The position numbers and the translations under genes are program-made. The notes under the pieces are model-generated. The model was not told where the DNA came from, made no database searches, and saw nothing but the letters and a program-made list of their open reading frames with translations. Shown here piece after piece: positions 37,001 through 44,920 of a stretch of 64,000 bases of DNA. Location of the stretch: the NCBI RefSeq assembly GCF_002863005.1, contig NZ_PKDG01000022.1, forward strand, positions 1-64,000. The letters run 5' to 3'. The DNA is from Pseudoxanthomonas sp. (GTDB lineage Bacteria; Pseudomonadota; Gammaproteobacteria; Xanthomonadales; Xanthomonadaceae). Every line of letters begins with the position of its first letter. Position 1 is the stretch's first letter.

Positions 37001-37161
37001 GCCATCTCCACCGTGGTGCTGGCCGAACTCGTCGCCTTCCAGTCAGTGCGCGGGGGCAGGACGTCGGCCGAACGGGCGGCGGGGCTCACACCCAACCCGA
37101 TCGCCAGGGCGCAGGCGGTGGTGGTGGCGCACAGCAGGCGGCGCGTCGGCGTGGGGATCAT
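34030..37161 (-). CDS. Secreted discoidin-domain glycoside hydrolase-like protein
   Basis: 1043 residues. A signal peptide (MIPTPTRRLL to about ARSAD) precedes an F5/8 type C (discoidin) carbohydrate-binding domain: ATKWGGAFSPGHWYQVDFGK and ARYLRLTAPDRSADW. The middle is beta-rich, and residues about 600-930 form an alpha/alpha-barrel glycosidase-like domain with YNRSFIRDGA, NDDGSVNTGFGSDIEYDSQG and HSYWDDYWALKGWHD, resembling GH15-type and related six-hairpin enzymes. Acidic residues in these loops are catalytic candidates. The start is set at 37161 so that the signal peptide is N-terminal. The substrate is probably a polysaccharide or glycan; the exact family is not certain. Confidence 0.78.
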   Translation of the reverse strand: MIPTPTRRLLCATTTACALAIGLGVSPAARSADVLPPRTDWKATSSASTTVEMAPAKGIDGDPATKWGGAFSPGHWYQVDFGKRVSVGAVELHWEWGGARAYSIQASDDGEHWRTAFETRDGVGGIEYDVFPTVQARYLRLTAPDRSADWGVSVFEFQPYAGGETPRITGVSGDAAALWSDAGEAHAMTAKPAADGMRQLQIDLPRPLSVAGLEVAWKDTPRAAKLEGREAGSDRWIVLAEDPNAYGSTAFLADSQARTLSALRLSVLGQGTQAPTLQRLRLIGPKRVMTAMKRYELAASREHRALFPSSLHQQQVYWTAVGIPAGRQKSVLDEFGHVEAFKGAPLVQPVWRDASGRASAANADTSITHALRDGWMPMPTVQWSPQPGLELTTAAIALEQRGAPVTLVRYRLRNTGTTPVAGSFNLLTRPMQVSPPWQNGGPSPIRDIAVGSGDAAQVAVNGRTLFQSLTPVARASASAFGAHGEGEITGLLMADALPDAQQAHDDTGLAAGQLGYDVALAPGATQDIVIAFALGDARIDPAKPLPAAPTLDLAGLTGEGAFDARAEEVAAQWQKRLGRIGLSLPDASLVDMLRAQAAYMLINQSGHAMQPGPRNYNRSFIRDGAATAATLVRMGMPKTARDYLQWYAGHAVHENGLVSPILNDDGSVNTGFGSDIEYDSQGQFIWLVAELARLDGGARSVRDYQDKVTRAMKFMQELRERTMAPGYLADQPSPERFHGILAPSISHEGYPVPTHSYWDDYWALKGWHDGAWLAEQWGDAKTAAWAREQYAALRASMAASIRATMKWKGIDTIPADADMGGSDPTSLSIGLDPAGQQDVMPADALKTTFDRYLDDVRKRDVPGALYAYTPYEIRNVLTYVHLNRPQEAHELLMRFLGHRRPAPWQVLAEVVYSDARHAIYLGDMPHTWIGSEYARAIFGMLMHEGDDALSLLPGTPPAWVAGDGLRVDGLPTAYGTLAMTARQQGQTLRVTLGPGLHKDIALKVSWPSRTKPSRVVVDGKAVSDYDDQGLRIAHPFSRLEASW

Positions 37162-37326
37162 CAGGCGGTTCCAGGCAACGCGGGCCACCCCGCGAGCGCC
37201 GGACACTAGCCATGAAAACGGTTACATGCGAGCTGCGCTGCACCATCCCGACCTGCCGCACGTCCCTTGCGGTGCCGTGCGCCGATCGCGTCGGCAGCCG
37301 CGGTCACGGGGGCTGGGCGTGATCGC

Positions 37327-37704
37327 TCAGGGTGTCCTGCGCAGGCCGTGTTCGGCTTGCTCGCAGACCACCAGCGCGCCGTCGTCTGTGACGGTGCCGG
37401 TGGCCCGCACGCGGTCGCCGGCCTTCAGCCCCTGTACGTCCTCCGGCGGCGGCGCCTTGCAGAGGTTCCAGCGGGCGGGCAGATGCACGTCGACCTGCCC
37501 GTTGGGGGCGGCGATCTTCACCACGGCGCTGCCATCGTAGGTCCAGGGCGTGGTGTCGACGCTGACGACGGTCCCATCGACCGTGGCCTGCTGGCCCGCG
37601 GCCAGCGTAGGGCTTGCGGCCGGAGGCGGGGTGGCGCAGGCGGCCAGCATCAGGGCGGCGGCGAGGGGCGCCAGGCGTACGGCAGGGAGGCGGGACGGGA
37701 TCAT
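37327..37704 (-). CDS. Small lipoprotein, probable OB/beta fold
   Basis: 125 residues. A signal sequence ends in the lipobox LAAC, followed by a Pro/Ala-rich linker and a beta-rich domain with GQQATVDGTVVSVD and LKAGDRVRATGTVTDDGALV, a repeat pattern seen in small OB-like ligand-binding folds. No family name can be given. Its ATG overlaps the stop of the DUF2272 gene upstream by four bases, so the two are translationally coupled. Confidence 0.68.
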   Translation of the reverse strand: MIPSRLPAVRLAPLAAALMLAACATPPPAASPTLAAGQQATVDGTVVSVDTTPWTYDGSAVVKIAAPNGQVDVHLPARWNLCKAPPPEDVQGLKAGDRVRATGTVTDDGALVVCEQAEHGLRRTP

Positions 37705-38729
37705 CGTGGCGTATCCGGGGTGGTGGGCGGGGCGGCGTCCGCGGGGCACCTTGGCACGCCGGATCCGACGACGCAGTGAATGCAGCATTCCGCCTTCTCG
37801 GTCGCTTCGACGCCTGGCGCGTCCTGCACCGGGGGCAGGGCGCCGGGAAGTCTCGCCAGCTGCTCCGGTGACTTCAGTCGCAGGATCGCCGCCCAGTCCT
37901 GACGGTTCATGTTGCAGGCCGCTTCGTTGTCGGGCGCGCACAGCGTGCCGTCGCCGATGCGGAGCGGCAGCCCGCCCCAGAATTCACCGCTGCGGTTGAG
38001 CGGCAGCATGCGCATCGTCACGCTCTGCTGCACGTTGCCGCCGATGGCGTACGCAGTGCTGTCGTTGTTCGGGTTCACCGCCACCACGATGTCGCAGTGC
38101 ATGTCCAGCGAACTGCCGCTGCGCAGCAACGGCACCAGCCCTTCGTGGCCGAACAGGCGGCCGGACTGGCGCACGTAGCAGATCAGGTCGCCGACCACCG
38201 GCTTGGCCTTCGCCACGTCGATGACGTCGAAGGCGTTGGTCGACGGGTTCTGGAACGCCGCCTGCACATAGGTGAAGTGGCGGCTGGAACCGCGGAAGCC
38301 GGGCACCCGGGCCTCACGCATCACCCACGAGATGAAGGCGGCCGACCATGGCGTGTCCACCACGAAGCCGCGGCAGGCCTCGGCCTGAGGGCCTGTCGAC
38401 GAGGCGTACAGGCACTCGGTCGCGCCGCGACGGTGACCGATCGCGGCGAGCAGCCCGCTGTCGCGCCAGTAGCGCGCGACGCGCTGCCAGGCGCGGTCGT
38501 CGCCGAGCGACAACAGCGACGACTCCGCCTCGGTCATCGGTGCGTTCGCCAGCTTGCCCTCGCGGTCGATGAAGGGGCGGTACCACATCAGGTGCTCGCG
38601 GCAGGCGACTGCGGCGATGCGGGAGGCGACATCCGTCGGCGTCTGTTGCGACAACTGCGGACAGGCATCGGCCGCGTACGCGGCACCGGAGGTCAGCAGC
38701 AACAGGGGCAGCAACAGCCATGCACGCAT
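37701..38729 (-). CDS. DUF2272 secreted protein
   Basis: 342 residues with a signal peptide ending near AYAAD. The conserved core of DUF2272 is visible: WRDSGLL, then DTPWSAAFISWVMREARVPG and VVGDLICYVRQSG with the Cys and HCDIVV with the His expected of an NlpC/P60- or CHAP-like fold. That suggests a periplasmic amidase or peptidase acting on the cell wall, but activity is inferred. The C-terminal 40 residues are Pro/Ala/Cys-rich. Overlaps the following lipoprotein gene. Confidence 0.8.
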   Translation of the reverse strand: MRAWLLLPLLLLTSGAAYAADACPQLSQQTPTDVASRIAAVACREHLMWYRPFIDREGKLANAPMTEAESSLLSLGDDRAWQRVARYWRDSGLLAAIGHRRGATECLYASSTGPQAEACRGFVVDTPWSAAFISWVMREARVPGFRGSSRHFTYVQAAFQNPSTNAFDVIDVAKAKPVVGDLICYVRQSGRLFGHEGLVPLLRSGSSLDMHCDIVVAVNPNNDSTAYAIGGNVQQSVTMRMLPLNRSGEFWGGLPLRIGDGTLCAPDNEAACNMNRQDWAAILRLKSPEQLARLPGALPPVQDAPGVEATEKAECCIHCVVGSGVPRCPADAAPPTTPDTPR

Positions 38730-38922
38730 CGGATGATCCTGGGGGTGGGTGATCTCTACCTACGCATGATGCCGCATCGGCAGGACACGACATCATCACG
38801 CGGCATGAAGGTATGGGAAGGGTCGACGAGGGAGGCGGTGGAGCATGCGCCCTGCGAGGCGTCTTGACCTCAATCGCGCTTGAGGTCCTACCGTGATGGC
38901 CCGCCCAACCAGGGAGTCTTCC

Positions 38923-39762
38923 GTGGCCGACACGCTCGCCGACATCGCGCTGTACCTGCAACGCCTGGGTCACGACCGACCGCCGCCGCCCACTCTGGAC
39001 ACCTTGCGCGCGCTGCAGCTGCGGCATACCGCCACGTTTCCGTTCGAAACCCTGTCCACCCTGCTGCGCGCGCCCGTGCCGATCGATTTGCCAGCCATCC
39101 AGCACAAGCTGCTGCATGCGGGGCGCGGCGGCTACTGCTACGAACTCAATCGCGTTTTCCTGGCGCTGCTCCGGCAGCTGCACTTCGATGCGCGCGGCCT
39201 GGCGGCGCGCGTGGTGATGGGAGGACCGGAGGACGAACCCACCGCACGCACGCACCTGCTGATACTGGCCACCGTGGAGGGGCAGCGTTACATCGTCGAT
39301 GTCGGTTTCGGCGGCATGGTGCCCACCGCACCACTGCGACTGGATACCGAAGACGTGCAGGCCACGCCGCACGAGCCTTACCGCATCACCCGGCGCGATG
39401 GCGTGTATACGCTGCGCTCGAGGGTGGCGGGCGAGTGGCGGGCGCTGTACGTGTTCGACCTGCAGCCGCAGGCCGACATCGATCACATCGTCGGCAACTG
39501 GTACGTCAGCACGCATCCGGACTCGCCGTTCGTGGGCCAGCTGCGCGCCGCCCTCACCGGGCCGGGCTGGCGCCGGACGCTCAACGACGGCAGCGTCGCG
39601 CTGCATCGCCCCGGTCATGCCAGCGAGCGGCGCAGCCTGCCCAATGCCGAGGCAATGATCACGGTGTTGCAGGAGGCATTCGGCATCCGCGTACCGGACG
39701 TTCCCGGCCTGCACGCGGCCATCGAAGCGCGACTGCGCGCTGCGCCCCACAGCACGTCCTGA
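38923..39762 (+). CDS. Arylamine N-acetyltransferase
   Basis: 279 residues. The catalytic triad is visible: Cys72 in GRGGYCYELN, His in ARTHLLIL and Asp in IVDVGFGGMVP. The enzyme transfers acetyl from acetyl-CoA to aromatic amines and hydrazines. GTG at 38923 is chosen because GGGAG lies seven to eight bases upstream and NAT proteins normally begin close to the LxxYLxRxG helix; an ATG at 38896 and a GTG at 38893 are alternatives. The deacetylase gene follows after about 65 bases. Confidence 0.9.
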   Translation: MADTLADIALYLQRLGHDRPPPPTLDTLRALQLRHTATFPFETLSTLLRAPVPIDLPAIQHKLLHAGRGGYCYELNRVFLALLRQLHFDARGLAARVVMGGPEDEPTARTHLLILATVEGQRYIVDVGFGGMVPTAPLRLDTEDVQATPHEPYRITRRDGVYTLRSRVAGEWRALYVFDLQPQADIDHIVGNWYVSTHPDSPFVGQLRAALTGPGWRRTLNDGSVALHRPGHASERRSLPNAEAMITVLQEAFGIRVPDVPGLHAAIEARLRAAPHSTS

Positions 39763-39828
39763 GTCGGCTGGCGGCCGGGCCATGCCGGACGATAAGCTCG
39801 CCGCTCCGCCCCCTGCCCCGGACTGCGC

Positions 39829-40797
39829 GTGCGCTTCCTCCTGCAAGTACTGTTGCTGTCCGCATGGGCGTTGAGTGCGCATGCCGCCGAGCCCGACCGC
39901 CGCATCGCCATCACCATCGATGACCTGCCGTGGCAGCGCATGGACAAGACGCCGCCGGACGCGCTCGCAGGACGCCACGCGCAGCTCATGGCGCAACTGA
40001 AGCAGGCCGGCGTGCCGGTGGTCGGCTTCGTCAACGAGGGCAAGCTGGAAGTCGATGGCCAGGTGCGGCCCGAGCGCGTGGCGATGCTGCGCGACTGGCG
40101 GGATGCGGGCTTCGGGCTGGGCAACCACACCCATGGCCATCTCGATCTGCATGCGGTCGGTCTGCCTGCGTTCCAGCAGGACATCCTGCGCGGCGAACGC
40201 GTGCTGCGCCCGCTGTTGGCGGAACGCGGCCAGGCCCCGCGCTGGTTCCGCCACCCGTACCTGCGCGCCGGCCGAACGCCGGAGGAACGTGCGGCGCTGT
40301 CCGCGTTCCTGGTCGGACACGGTTACCGCATCGCACCGGTGACGGTCGACAACGGCGAATGGGTATGGGCGTCCGCCTACGCCAACGTGCTCGACGGCCA
40401 GCCCGACACGCCCGTGCGCGCGGCGACGCTGGAGCGGCTGCGGCGCGGCTATGTGCCCTACATGCTCAACAAGGTCGACTACTACGAACGGCAGTCGCAG
40501 GCGTTGCTCGGCTATGCGCTGCCGCAGGTCTGGCTGCTGCACGCCAACGAGCTCAACGCCGTCGCCTACGCGGATCTCGTGGCCGGCGTGCAGCGACGCG
40601 GCTACCGCGTGGTGACGCTGGACGAGGCGATGCGCGACCCTGCCTACGCGCGCGGCGAGGACGGCTACAACGGCCGCTACGGCCCCAGCTGGCTGCACCG
40701 CTGGGCGATGGCGGAGAAGAGGCCGAAGGAGTTCTACGCCGGCGAGCCGGTGGTGCCGGGCTGGGTGCTGGCGCTGGCGGGAGTGGATTCGGAATGA
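39829..40797 (+). CDS. Secreted polysaccharide deacetylase-family protein
   Basis: 322 residues beginning with a GTG and a short signal peptide (ending near SAHAAE). NodB-homology motifs: IAITIDDLPW (catalytic base and metal Asp), GNHTHGHLDLH (metal His pair) and WFRHPYLRAG. These enzymes remove acetyl groups from chitin, peptidoglycan or other N-acetylated sugars using zinc. The late HANELNAVAYADLV keeps the last conserved histidine region. The exact substrate is unknown. Confidence 0.87.
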   Translation: MRFLLQVLLLSAWALSAHAAEPDRRIAITIDDLPWQRMDKTPPDALAGRHAQLMAQLKQAGVPVVGFVNEGKLEVDGQVRPERVAMLRDWRDAGFGLGNHTHGHLDLHAVGLPAFQQDILRGERVLRPLLAERGQAPRWFRHPYLRAGRTPEERAALSAFLVGHGYRIAPVTVDNGEWVWASAYANVLDGQPDTPVRAATLERLRRGYVPYMLNKVDYYERQSQALLGYALPQVWLLHANELNAVAYADLVAGVQRRGYRVVTLDEAMRDPAYARGEDGYNGRYGPSWLHRWAMAEKRPKEFYAGEPVVPGWVLALAGVDSE

Positions 40798-40819
40798 GGG
40801 CGGCGCGGCACAGGCCGCG

Positions 40820-41599
40820 TCAGTCCCCGCGCCGCAGGGTCGCCAGCTTCAGGAAGGCATCGTGCTGGTAGCGGCTCATCCGGAGTTGCTGGCCGGTATC
40901 CATCGTGACCACGTGGTAGCCGTTGAACCATGGATGGATGTCCCTGACCCGCCGGATGTTGATGATGGCCGAGCGGTGCACGCGGGCGAAGCGGCGCGGG
41001 TCGAGGCGTGCCGCCAGCGCGGCCATGGTCTCGCGGACTTCGTGCACGCGGTCGGCCAGGTGCAGGCGCACGGTGTTGCCACTGGCCTTTATCCAGACGA
41101 TGTCGTCCACGTCGACCAGGACGACGCGCTCGTCCTCGCGCACCGGGATCCGTTCCAGGTAGGCATCGCGCTGTTGCAGCGTTGCCAGCGCCTGCATGAT
41201 CCGGGCGGTGGTGTCGGCATCGGCGCCCTGTCCGATCGCCAGGCGCTGCTTCGCACGGCGCAGGGTTTCGGCGAAGCGTTCGCGGCTGAATGGCTTGACG
41301 AGGTAATCGACGGCATTCGCCTCGAACGCGCGCACCGCGAACTGTTCGTACGCGGTGACGAAGATGGTCGCCGGCATGCGCGCCGGGCCGAGGGTGGCCA
41401 CCACGTCCAGGCCGGTGATGGCCGGCATCTGGATGTCGAGGAACATCAGGTCGGGCGAGCGCTCGCGGATGGCCGCCACCGCCGACACGCCGTCGCCGCA
41501 TTCGCCCACCACCTCGATGTCCGCGTCGTCGCGCAGCAGGCGCGCCACGGCGTGGCGGGCGATCGGTTCGTCGTCCACCACCAGCGCGGTCAGGCGCAT
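40820..41599 (-). CDS. LytTR-family response regulator
   Basis: 259 residues. The receiver has VVDDEP, the phospho-acceptor Asp55 in LMFLDIQMP, VTAYEQ and the lysine in YLVKPF. A LytTR DNA-binding domain occupies about 155-255 (VDDIVWIKASGNTVRLHL, then ARVHRSAIINIRRV). Its start lies ten bases inside the sensor gene upstream, so it is cognate to that LytS-like kinase. A pair of direct repeats upstream of the operon is a likely binding site. It resembles AlgR/LytR regulators. Confidence 0.92.
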   Translation of the reverse strand: MRLTALVVDDEPIARHAVARLLRDDADIEVVGECGDGVSAVAAIRERSPDLMFLDIQMPAITGLDVVATLGPARMPATIFVTAYEQFAVRAFEANAVDYLVKPFSRERFAETLRRAKQRLAIGQGADADTTARIMQALATLQQRDAYLERIPVREDERVVLVDVDDIVWIKASGNTVRLHLADRVHEVRETMAALAARLDPRRFARVHRSAIINIRRVRDIHPWFNGYHVVTMDTGQQLRMSRYQHDAFLKLATLRRGD

Positions 41600-42702
41600 G
41601 CGGGCACGTGCTCCGGCAGGGCGTCCTCGTCGAGGTCGCGGTAGGGCAGGCGCAACCGGCACGCGACGCCGCGCGGCACGATCAGGTCCAGCCGCAGGCT
41701 CGCGTGGTCCCCATACAGCTCGCGCATGCGCAGTCGCGTGTTGGACAGGCCGATGCCGTGGCCTCCCGCCTGGCCGCCCTCGTCCAGCGTGCTGTTGTAG
41801 TTGCGCACGTCGATGCAGAGCATGTCGCCCTCGCGGCGGCAGTCGATCTCCACGCAGTCCTCGCCCACGTGCTGGCCGATGCCGTAGCGGATCGCGTTCT
41901 CCACGATCGGCTGCAGCACCAGGCTCGGCACCGCGGCATCCATCACGTCGGGTGCGACATGGATGCGCGTGGTCAGGCGGTCCTTGAAGCGCCGCCGCTG
42001 GATGCCGAGGTACAGCTCGAGCAGCTCCAGTTCGCGGCGCAGCGGGATCTCCTGGCCGTCGTAGTCCTCCAGGAACGCGCGCAGCAGTTCGCTCAGGCGC
42101 AGCAGCATGTCCTCGGCCGACAGCTTGTCCTCGTCGAGCAGGGTGACGATGGCGTGCAGCGTGTTGAACAGGAAGTGCGGCTGCAGCTGGGTCTTCAGTA
42201 CTTGCAGGCGCGACTGGGCCAGTTCGGTGGCCAGCCGGCTGGCCTCCAGTTCGCGTCGCGCCTTCTCGGCGTGGAACTGGATGGCCTGCTGGATGGCGAA
42301 CAGCGTCCAGTAGGTCAGCACGCCGATGGCGAAGTGCTGCTCCAGGAAGTAGCCGAGCTGCTCGAAGAAGCCGCTGGGTTCGAACAGCGTCGAGACCAGG
42401 GCGCCGAGCACCATCGCGAGGAACGTCGTGCACAGGCTCGCCACGAGCTGCTGCGCCAACCCGCGGAAGCGCAACGTGCCGCGTACCGGATAGCGCTCGG
42501 CCAGGCGGAACACGAGCGGCGCGAGGGCCGCCCAGCTGTACCACTGGATCAACGACCAGCGGATGAGGTCCGAAAGCGGCCAGCTGGGGCGCTGCAGGCC
42601 GTTGTTGAGCGTGTTCTGCAAGGTGAACAGCAGTGCGATCGCGGTCCACAGCCCCAGGTAGCGGAACAGGCCGATCTCGGTGCTGCCCAGACGGATCTTC
42701 AT
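41590..42702 (-). CDS. LytS-type sensor histidine kinase (His_kinase family)
   Basis: 370 residues. Four membrane helices occupy about residues 10-150 and are followed by a coiled stretch. The phospho-acceptor motif is LQPHFLFNTLHAIVTLL (His near 176), then a HATPase domain with LQPIVENAIRYGIG and GGHGIGLSNTRLRM. There is no periplasmic sensor domain, so the signal is probably membrane-linked. It is translationally coupled to the LytTR regulator. Confidence 0.92.
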   Translation of the reverse strand: MKIRLGSTEIGLFRYLGLWTAIALLFTLQNTLNNGLQRPSWPLSDLIRWSLIQWYSWAALAPLVFRLAERYPVRGTLRFRGLAQQLVASLCTTFLAMVLGALVSTLFEPSGFFEQLGYFLEQHFAIGVLTYWTLFAIQQAIQFHAEKARRELEASRLATELAQSRLQVLKTQLQPHFLFNTLHAIVTLLDEDKLSAEDMLLRLSELLRAFLEDYDGQEIPLRRELELLELYLGIQRRRFKDRLTTRIHVAPDVMDAAVPSLVLQPIVENAIRYGIGQHVGEDCVEIDCRREGDMLCIDVRNYNSTLDEGGQAGGHGIGLSNTRLRMRELYGDHASLRLDLIVPRGVACRLRLPYRDLDEDALPEHVPACA

Positions 42703-42767
42703 GGGGGCCTCCTGTGCGAACGCATCCTAGGCGGCCGCGCCGGCGACGGAAAGCCGCGATCGTTGCC

Positions 42768-42806
42768 CACGACGATTCGTCCCGGCCGCACGACGATTCG
42801 TCCCGG
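42768..42806. promoter_or_regulatory. Tandem direct repeats, likely LytTR operator
   Basis: CACGACGATTCGTCCCGG occurs twice, at 42768-42785 and 42789-42806. The period is 21 bases, two turns of the helix, so both copies face the same side. LytTR regulators bind paired direct repeats with about this spacing, and the core ATTCGTC resembles the AlgR half-site CCGTTCGTC. It lies 66-104 bases upstream of the sensor-regulator operon and about 95 bases upstream of the divergent secreted-protein gene. Confidence 0.6.
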
Positions 42807-42900
42807 ATCCGTTGCCGCCTTCCCGCAACGGGCGCGAGATGCGCTCGCCCCGCACGCGACCCGCGCTGCCGGTGGCGCCCTCATCACCGGAGATTCCGCC

Positions 42901-43299
42901 ATGCCTCGCCTGTACATCGTCGTGCTGCTCGCCGCCGCCATCCCGTTCGCCGCCGCCCACGCCGGCGAACGCACCCATTACCTCTACCTCGTCAACCGTG
43001 CCCACGATGCCATCGTGTCGGTCTCCGCGGCGCGGGCCGGCGCGGACCAGCCGCGCGAACTGCTCGTCGGCGGGCGGCTGGCCGGTGGCGGCGATGCGGC
43101 CACCCTCCAGATCCGCAGCGACGACTGCGTGCACGACCTGCAGGTGGCGTTCGCGAATGGACGCCGCGCGGTGTATCCGGCCTTCGATCTGTGTCGCCAG
43201 CGGGGACTGCGGGTGATGCCGCTCCCGACGCGGGGTGCGCAGTCACGGCTCGCCGCAGCGGGCGGAGACGAGGCGCGGCCGGCGGCGAGCGCGGACTGA
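42901..43299 (+). CDS. Small secreted protein of unknown function
   Basis: 132 residues with a signal peptide (cleavage near AHAGE). HYLYLVNRAHDAIVSVSAA, the later two-cysteine region (DDCVHDLQV and DLCRQRG) and a short Arg/Ala tail suggest an exported, disulfide-bonded beta protein. I do not recognise a family. It is divergent from the LytS/LytTR operon and shares the repeat-containing control region, so it is a likely target of that pair. Confidence 0.65.
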   Translation: MPRLYIVVLLAAAIPFAAAHAGERTHYLYLVNRAHDAIVSVSAARAGADQPRELLVGGRLAGGGDAATLQIRSDDCVHDLQVAFANGRRAVYPAFDLCRQRGLRVMPLPTRGAQSRLAAAGGDEARPAASAD

Positions 43300-43308
43300 G
43301 TCGCGCGA

Positions 43309-44337
43309 TCAGGCAGAGAAATCCAGCACCACGCGCCCCTCGATCGTGCCGGCGTGCATGCGTGCGAACACGGCGTTGATGTTCTCCAGGCGGTCGGTCG
43401 CCACGGTCGCGGCGACCTTGCCCATCGCGGCGAAATCGAGCGCCTCCTGCAGGTCCAGTCGGGTGCCGACGATGGAGCCGCGCACGGTGATGCCGTTGAG
43501 CACCATGCCGAAGATGTCGAGCGGGAACTGGCCCGGCGGCAGGCCGTTGAGCGACACCGTGCCGCCCCGGCGCACCATGCCGATCGCCTGCTCGAAGGCC
43601 TTGGGCGATACCGCCGTCACCAGCGCACCGTGCGCGCCACCGATTTCCTTCTTCAGATACGCGGCCGGGTCGTCGGTGGCGGCGTTGACGGTGACCGTCG
43701 CGCCCAGGCGGCGCGCCAGGTCCAGCTTGGCGTCGTCCACGTCGACGGCCGCCACGTTCAGGCCCATCGCCTTCGCGTACTGCACGGCCAGGTGGCCCAG
43801 CCCGCCGATGCCGGAGATCACCACCCAGTCGCCGGGTCGGGTATCGGTGACTTTCAGGCCCTTGTAGACGGTCACGCCGGCGCACAGGATGGGCGCGATC
43901 TCGACGAAACCGATGCCCGCCGGCAGGTGGCCGACGTAGCCCGCGTCGGCCAGCGCGTACTCGGCGAAACCGCCGTTGACCGAATAGCCGGTGTTCCGCT
44001 GGGTTTCGCACAGCGTCTCCCACCCGCCGAGGCAGTGCGCGCAGTAGCCGCATGCGGAGTACAGCCACGGAACGCCGACGCGGTCGCCTTCCTTCACGTG
44101 GGTCACGCCATTGCCCACCGCGACGACGTGGCCGACGCCCTCGTGCCCGGGAATGAACGGCGGGCTGGGCTTCACCGGCCAGTCGCCTTCGGCGGCGTGC
44201 AGGTCGGTGTGGCAGACGCCGCAGGCCTCGATCTTGACCAGCAGTTCGCCGGCGGCCGGGCGCGGCACCGGGACATCCTCGATGACCAGCGGGGCGCCGA
44301 ACTGCCGGACGACGGCGGCTTTCATGGTGCGGTCCAT
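43309..44337 (-). CDS. adhP: Zinc-dependent alcohol dehydrogenase, AdhP type
   Basis: 342 residues of the medium-chain dehydrogenase family. The catalytic zinc site is in GVCHTDLH with the GHEGVGHV segment; the structural zinc cysteines are in [18 protein letters not shown]. The NAD site is [18 protein letters not shown]. Motifs match propanol-preferring AdhP. It oxidises ethanol and similar primary alcohols to aldehydes. Start at 44337 is supported by AGGAG upstream; an ATG four codons later is the alternative. Confidence 0.93.
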   Translation of the reverse strand: MDRTMKAAVVRQFGAPLVIEDVPVPRPAAGELLVKIEACGVCHTDLHAAEGDWPVKPSPPFIPGHEGVGHVVAVGNGVTHVKEGDRVGVPWLYSACGYCAHCLGGWETLCETQRNTGYSVNGGFAEYALADAGYVGHLPAGIGFVEIAPILCAGVTVYKGLKVTDTRPGDWVVISGIGGLGHLAVQYAKAMGLNVAAVDVDDAKLDLARRLGATVTVNAATDDPAAYLKKEIGGAHGALVTAVSPKAFEQAIGMVRRGGTVSLNGLPPGQFPLDIFGMVLNGITVRGSIVGTRLDLQEALDFAAMGKVAATVATDRLENINAVFARMHAGTIEGRVVLDFSA

Positions 44338-44518
44338 GGCGTGCTCCTGGCGTGGCGTTAGGAGTCGCCAACGTACGCCGCCCGTGCGACGGCCGCGTTG
44401 ATTCCGATCAACCTGCGTCGCGCAGGCTTGACCGCCGGTCGGACGCTCCGTGCGCTGGCCGGCGGCGCCTGCCCGCGCTACCGTTCGCGATCAGTCGACA
44501 GGCGGAGTGCACGACACC

Positions 44519-44908
44519 ATGGGGACACAGGCAGCGCGCGACGATGTCGAGACCTTCCTGGCCACCCTCGCGCATGCGCAGGACGCCGCCATCCGCCTGC
44601 TGCGCACGACGATCCTGGCGACGGATCCGCGCATCGGCGAAAGCATCAAGTGGAACGCACCGAGCTTCCACGTGGAGGGCCGCCATTTCGCGACGATGCA
44701 GCTGCGCCGGCCGGACCGCATGATGCTGGTGCTGCACCTGGGCGCGGGCAAGCAGGCGATGCCCGCGGGCGCGATCGCCGATCCGCGGCAGCTGCTCGCG
44801 TGGCTGGGCGCCGACCGCGCGGCCTGGACCTTCGCCGGCGTGGACGACGTGGAAGCCCAGCGCACCGCGTTGCAGGCGCTGGTGCGCCAGTGGATGGCGC
44901 ACGCCTGA
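44519..44908 (+). CDS. DUF1801 domain protein
   Basis: 129 residues. The core motif IGESIKWNAPSFHVEGRHFA with the conserved Trp is that of DUF1801 proteins, small cytosolic proteins related to the YdhG/YjhX group and of unknown function. ATG at 44519 is preferred over an upstream in-frame ATG at 44450 because the extra N-terminus is unlike the family. Confidence 0.8.
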   Translation: MGTQAARDDVETFLATLAHAQDAAIRLLRTTILATDPRIGESIKWNAPSFHVEGRHFATMQLRRPDRMMLVLHLGAGKQAMPAGAIADPRQLLAWLGADRAAWTFAGVDDVEAQRTALQALVRQWMAHA

Positions 44909-44920
44909 CACCGCGTCCGG

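Noticed and set aside
42768..42806. CRISPR-like repeat
   Set aside because: Only two copies with a three-base gap; an operator is the better explanation.
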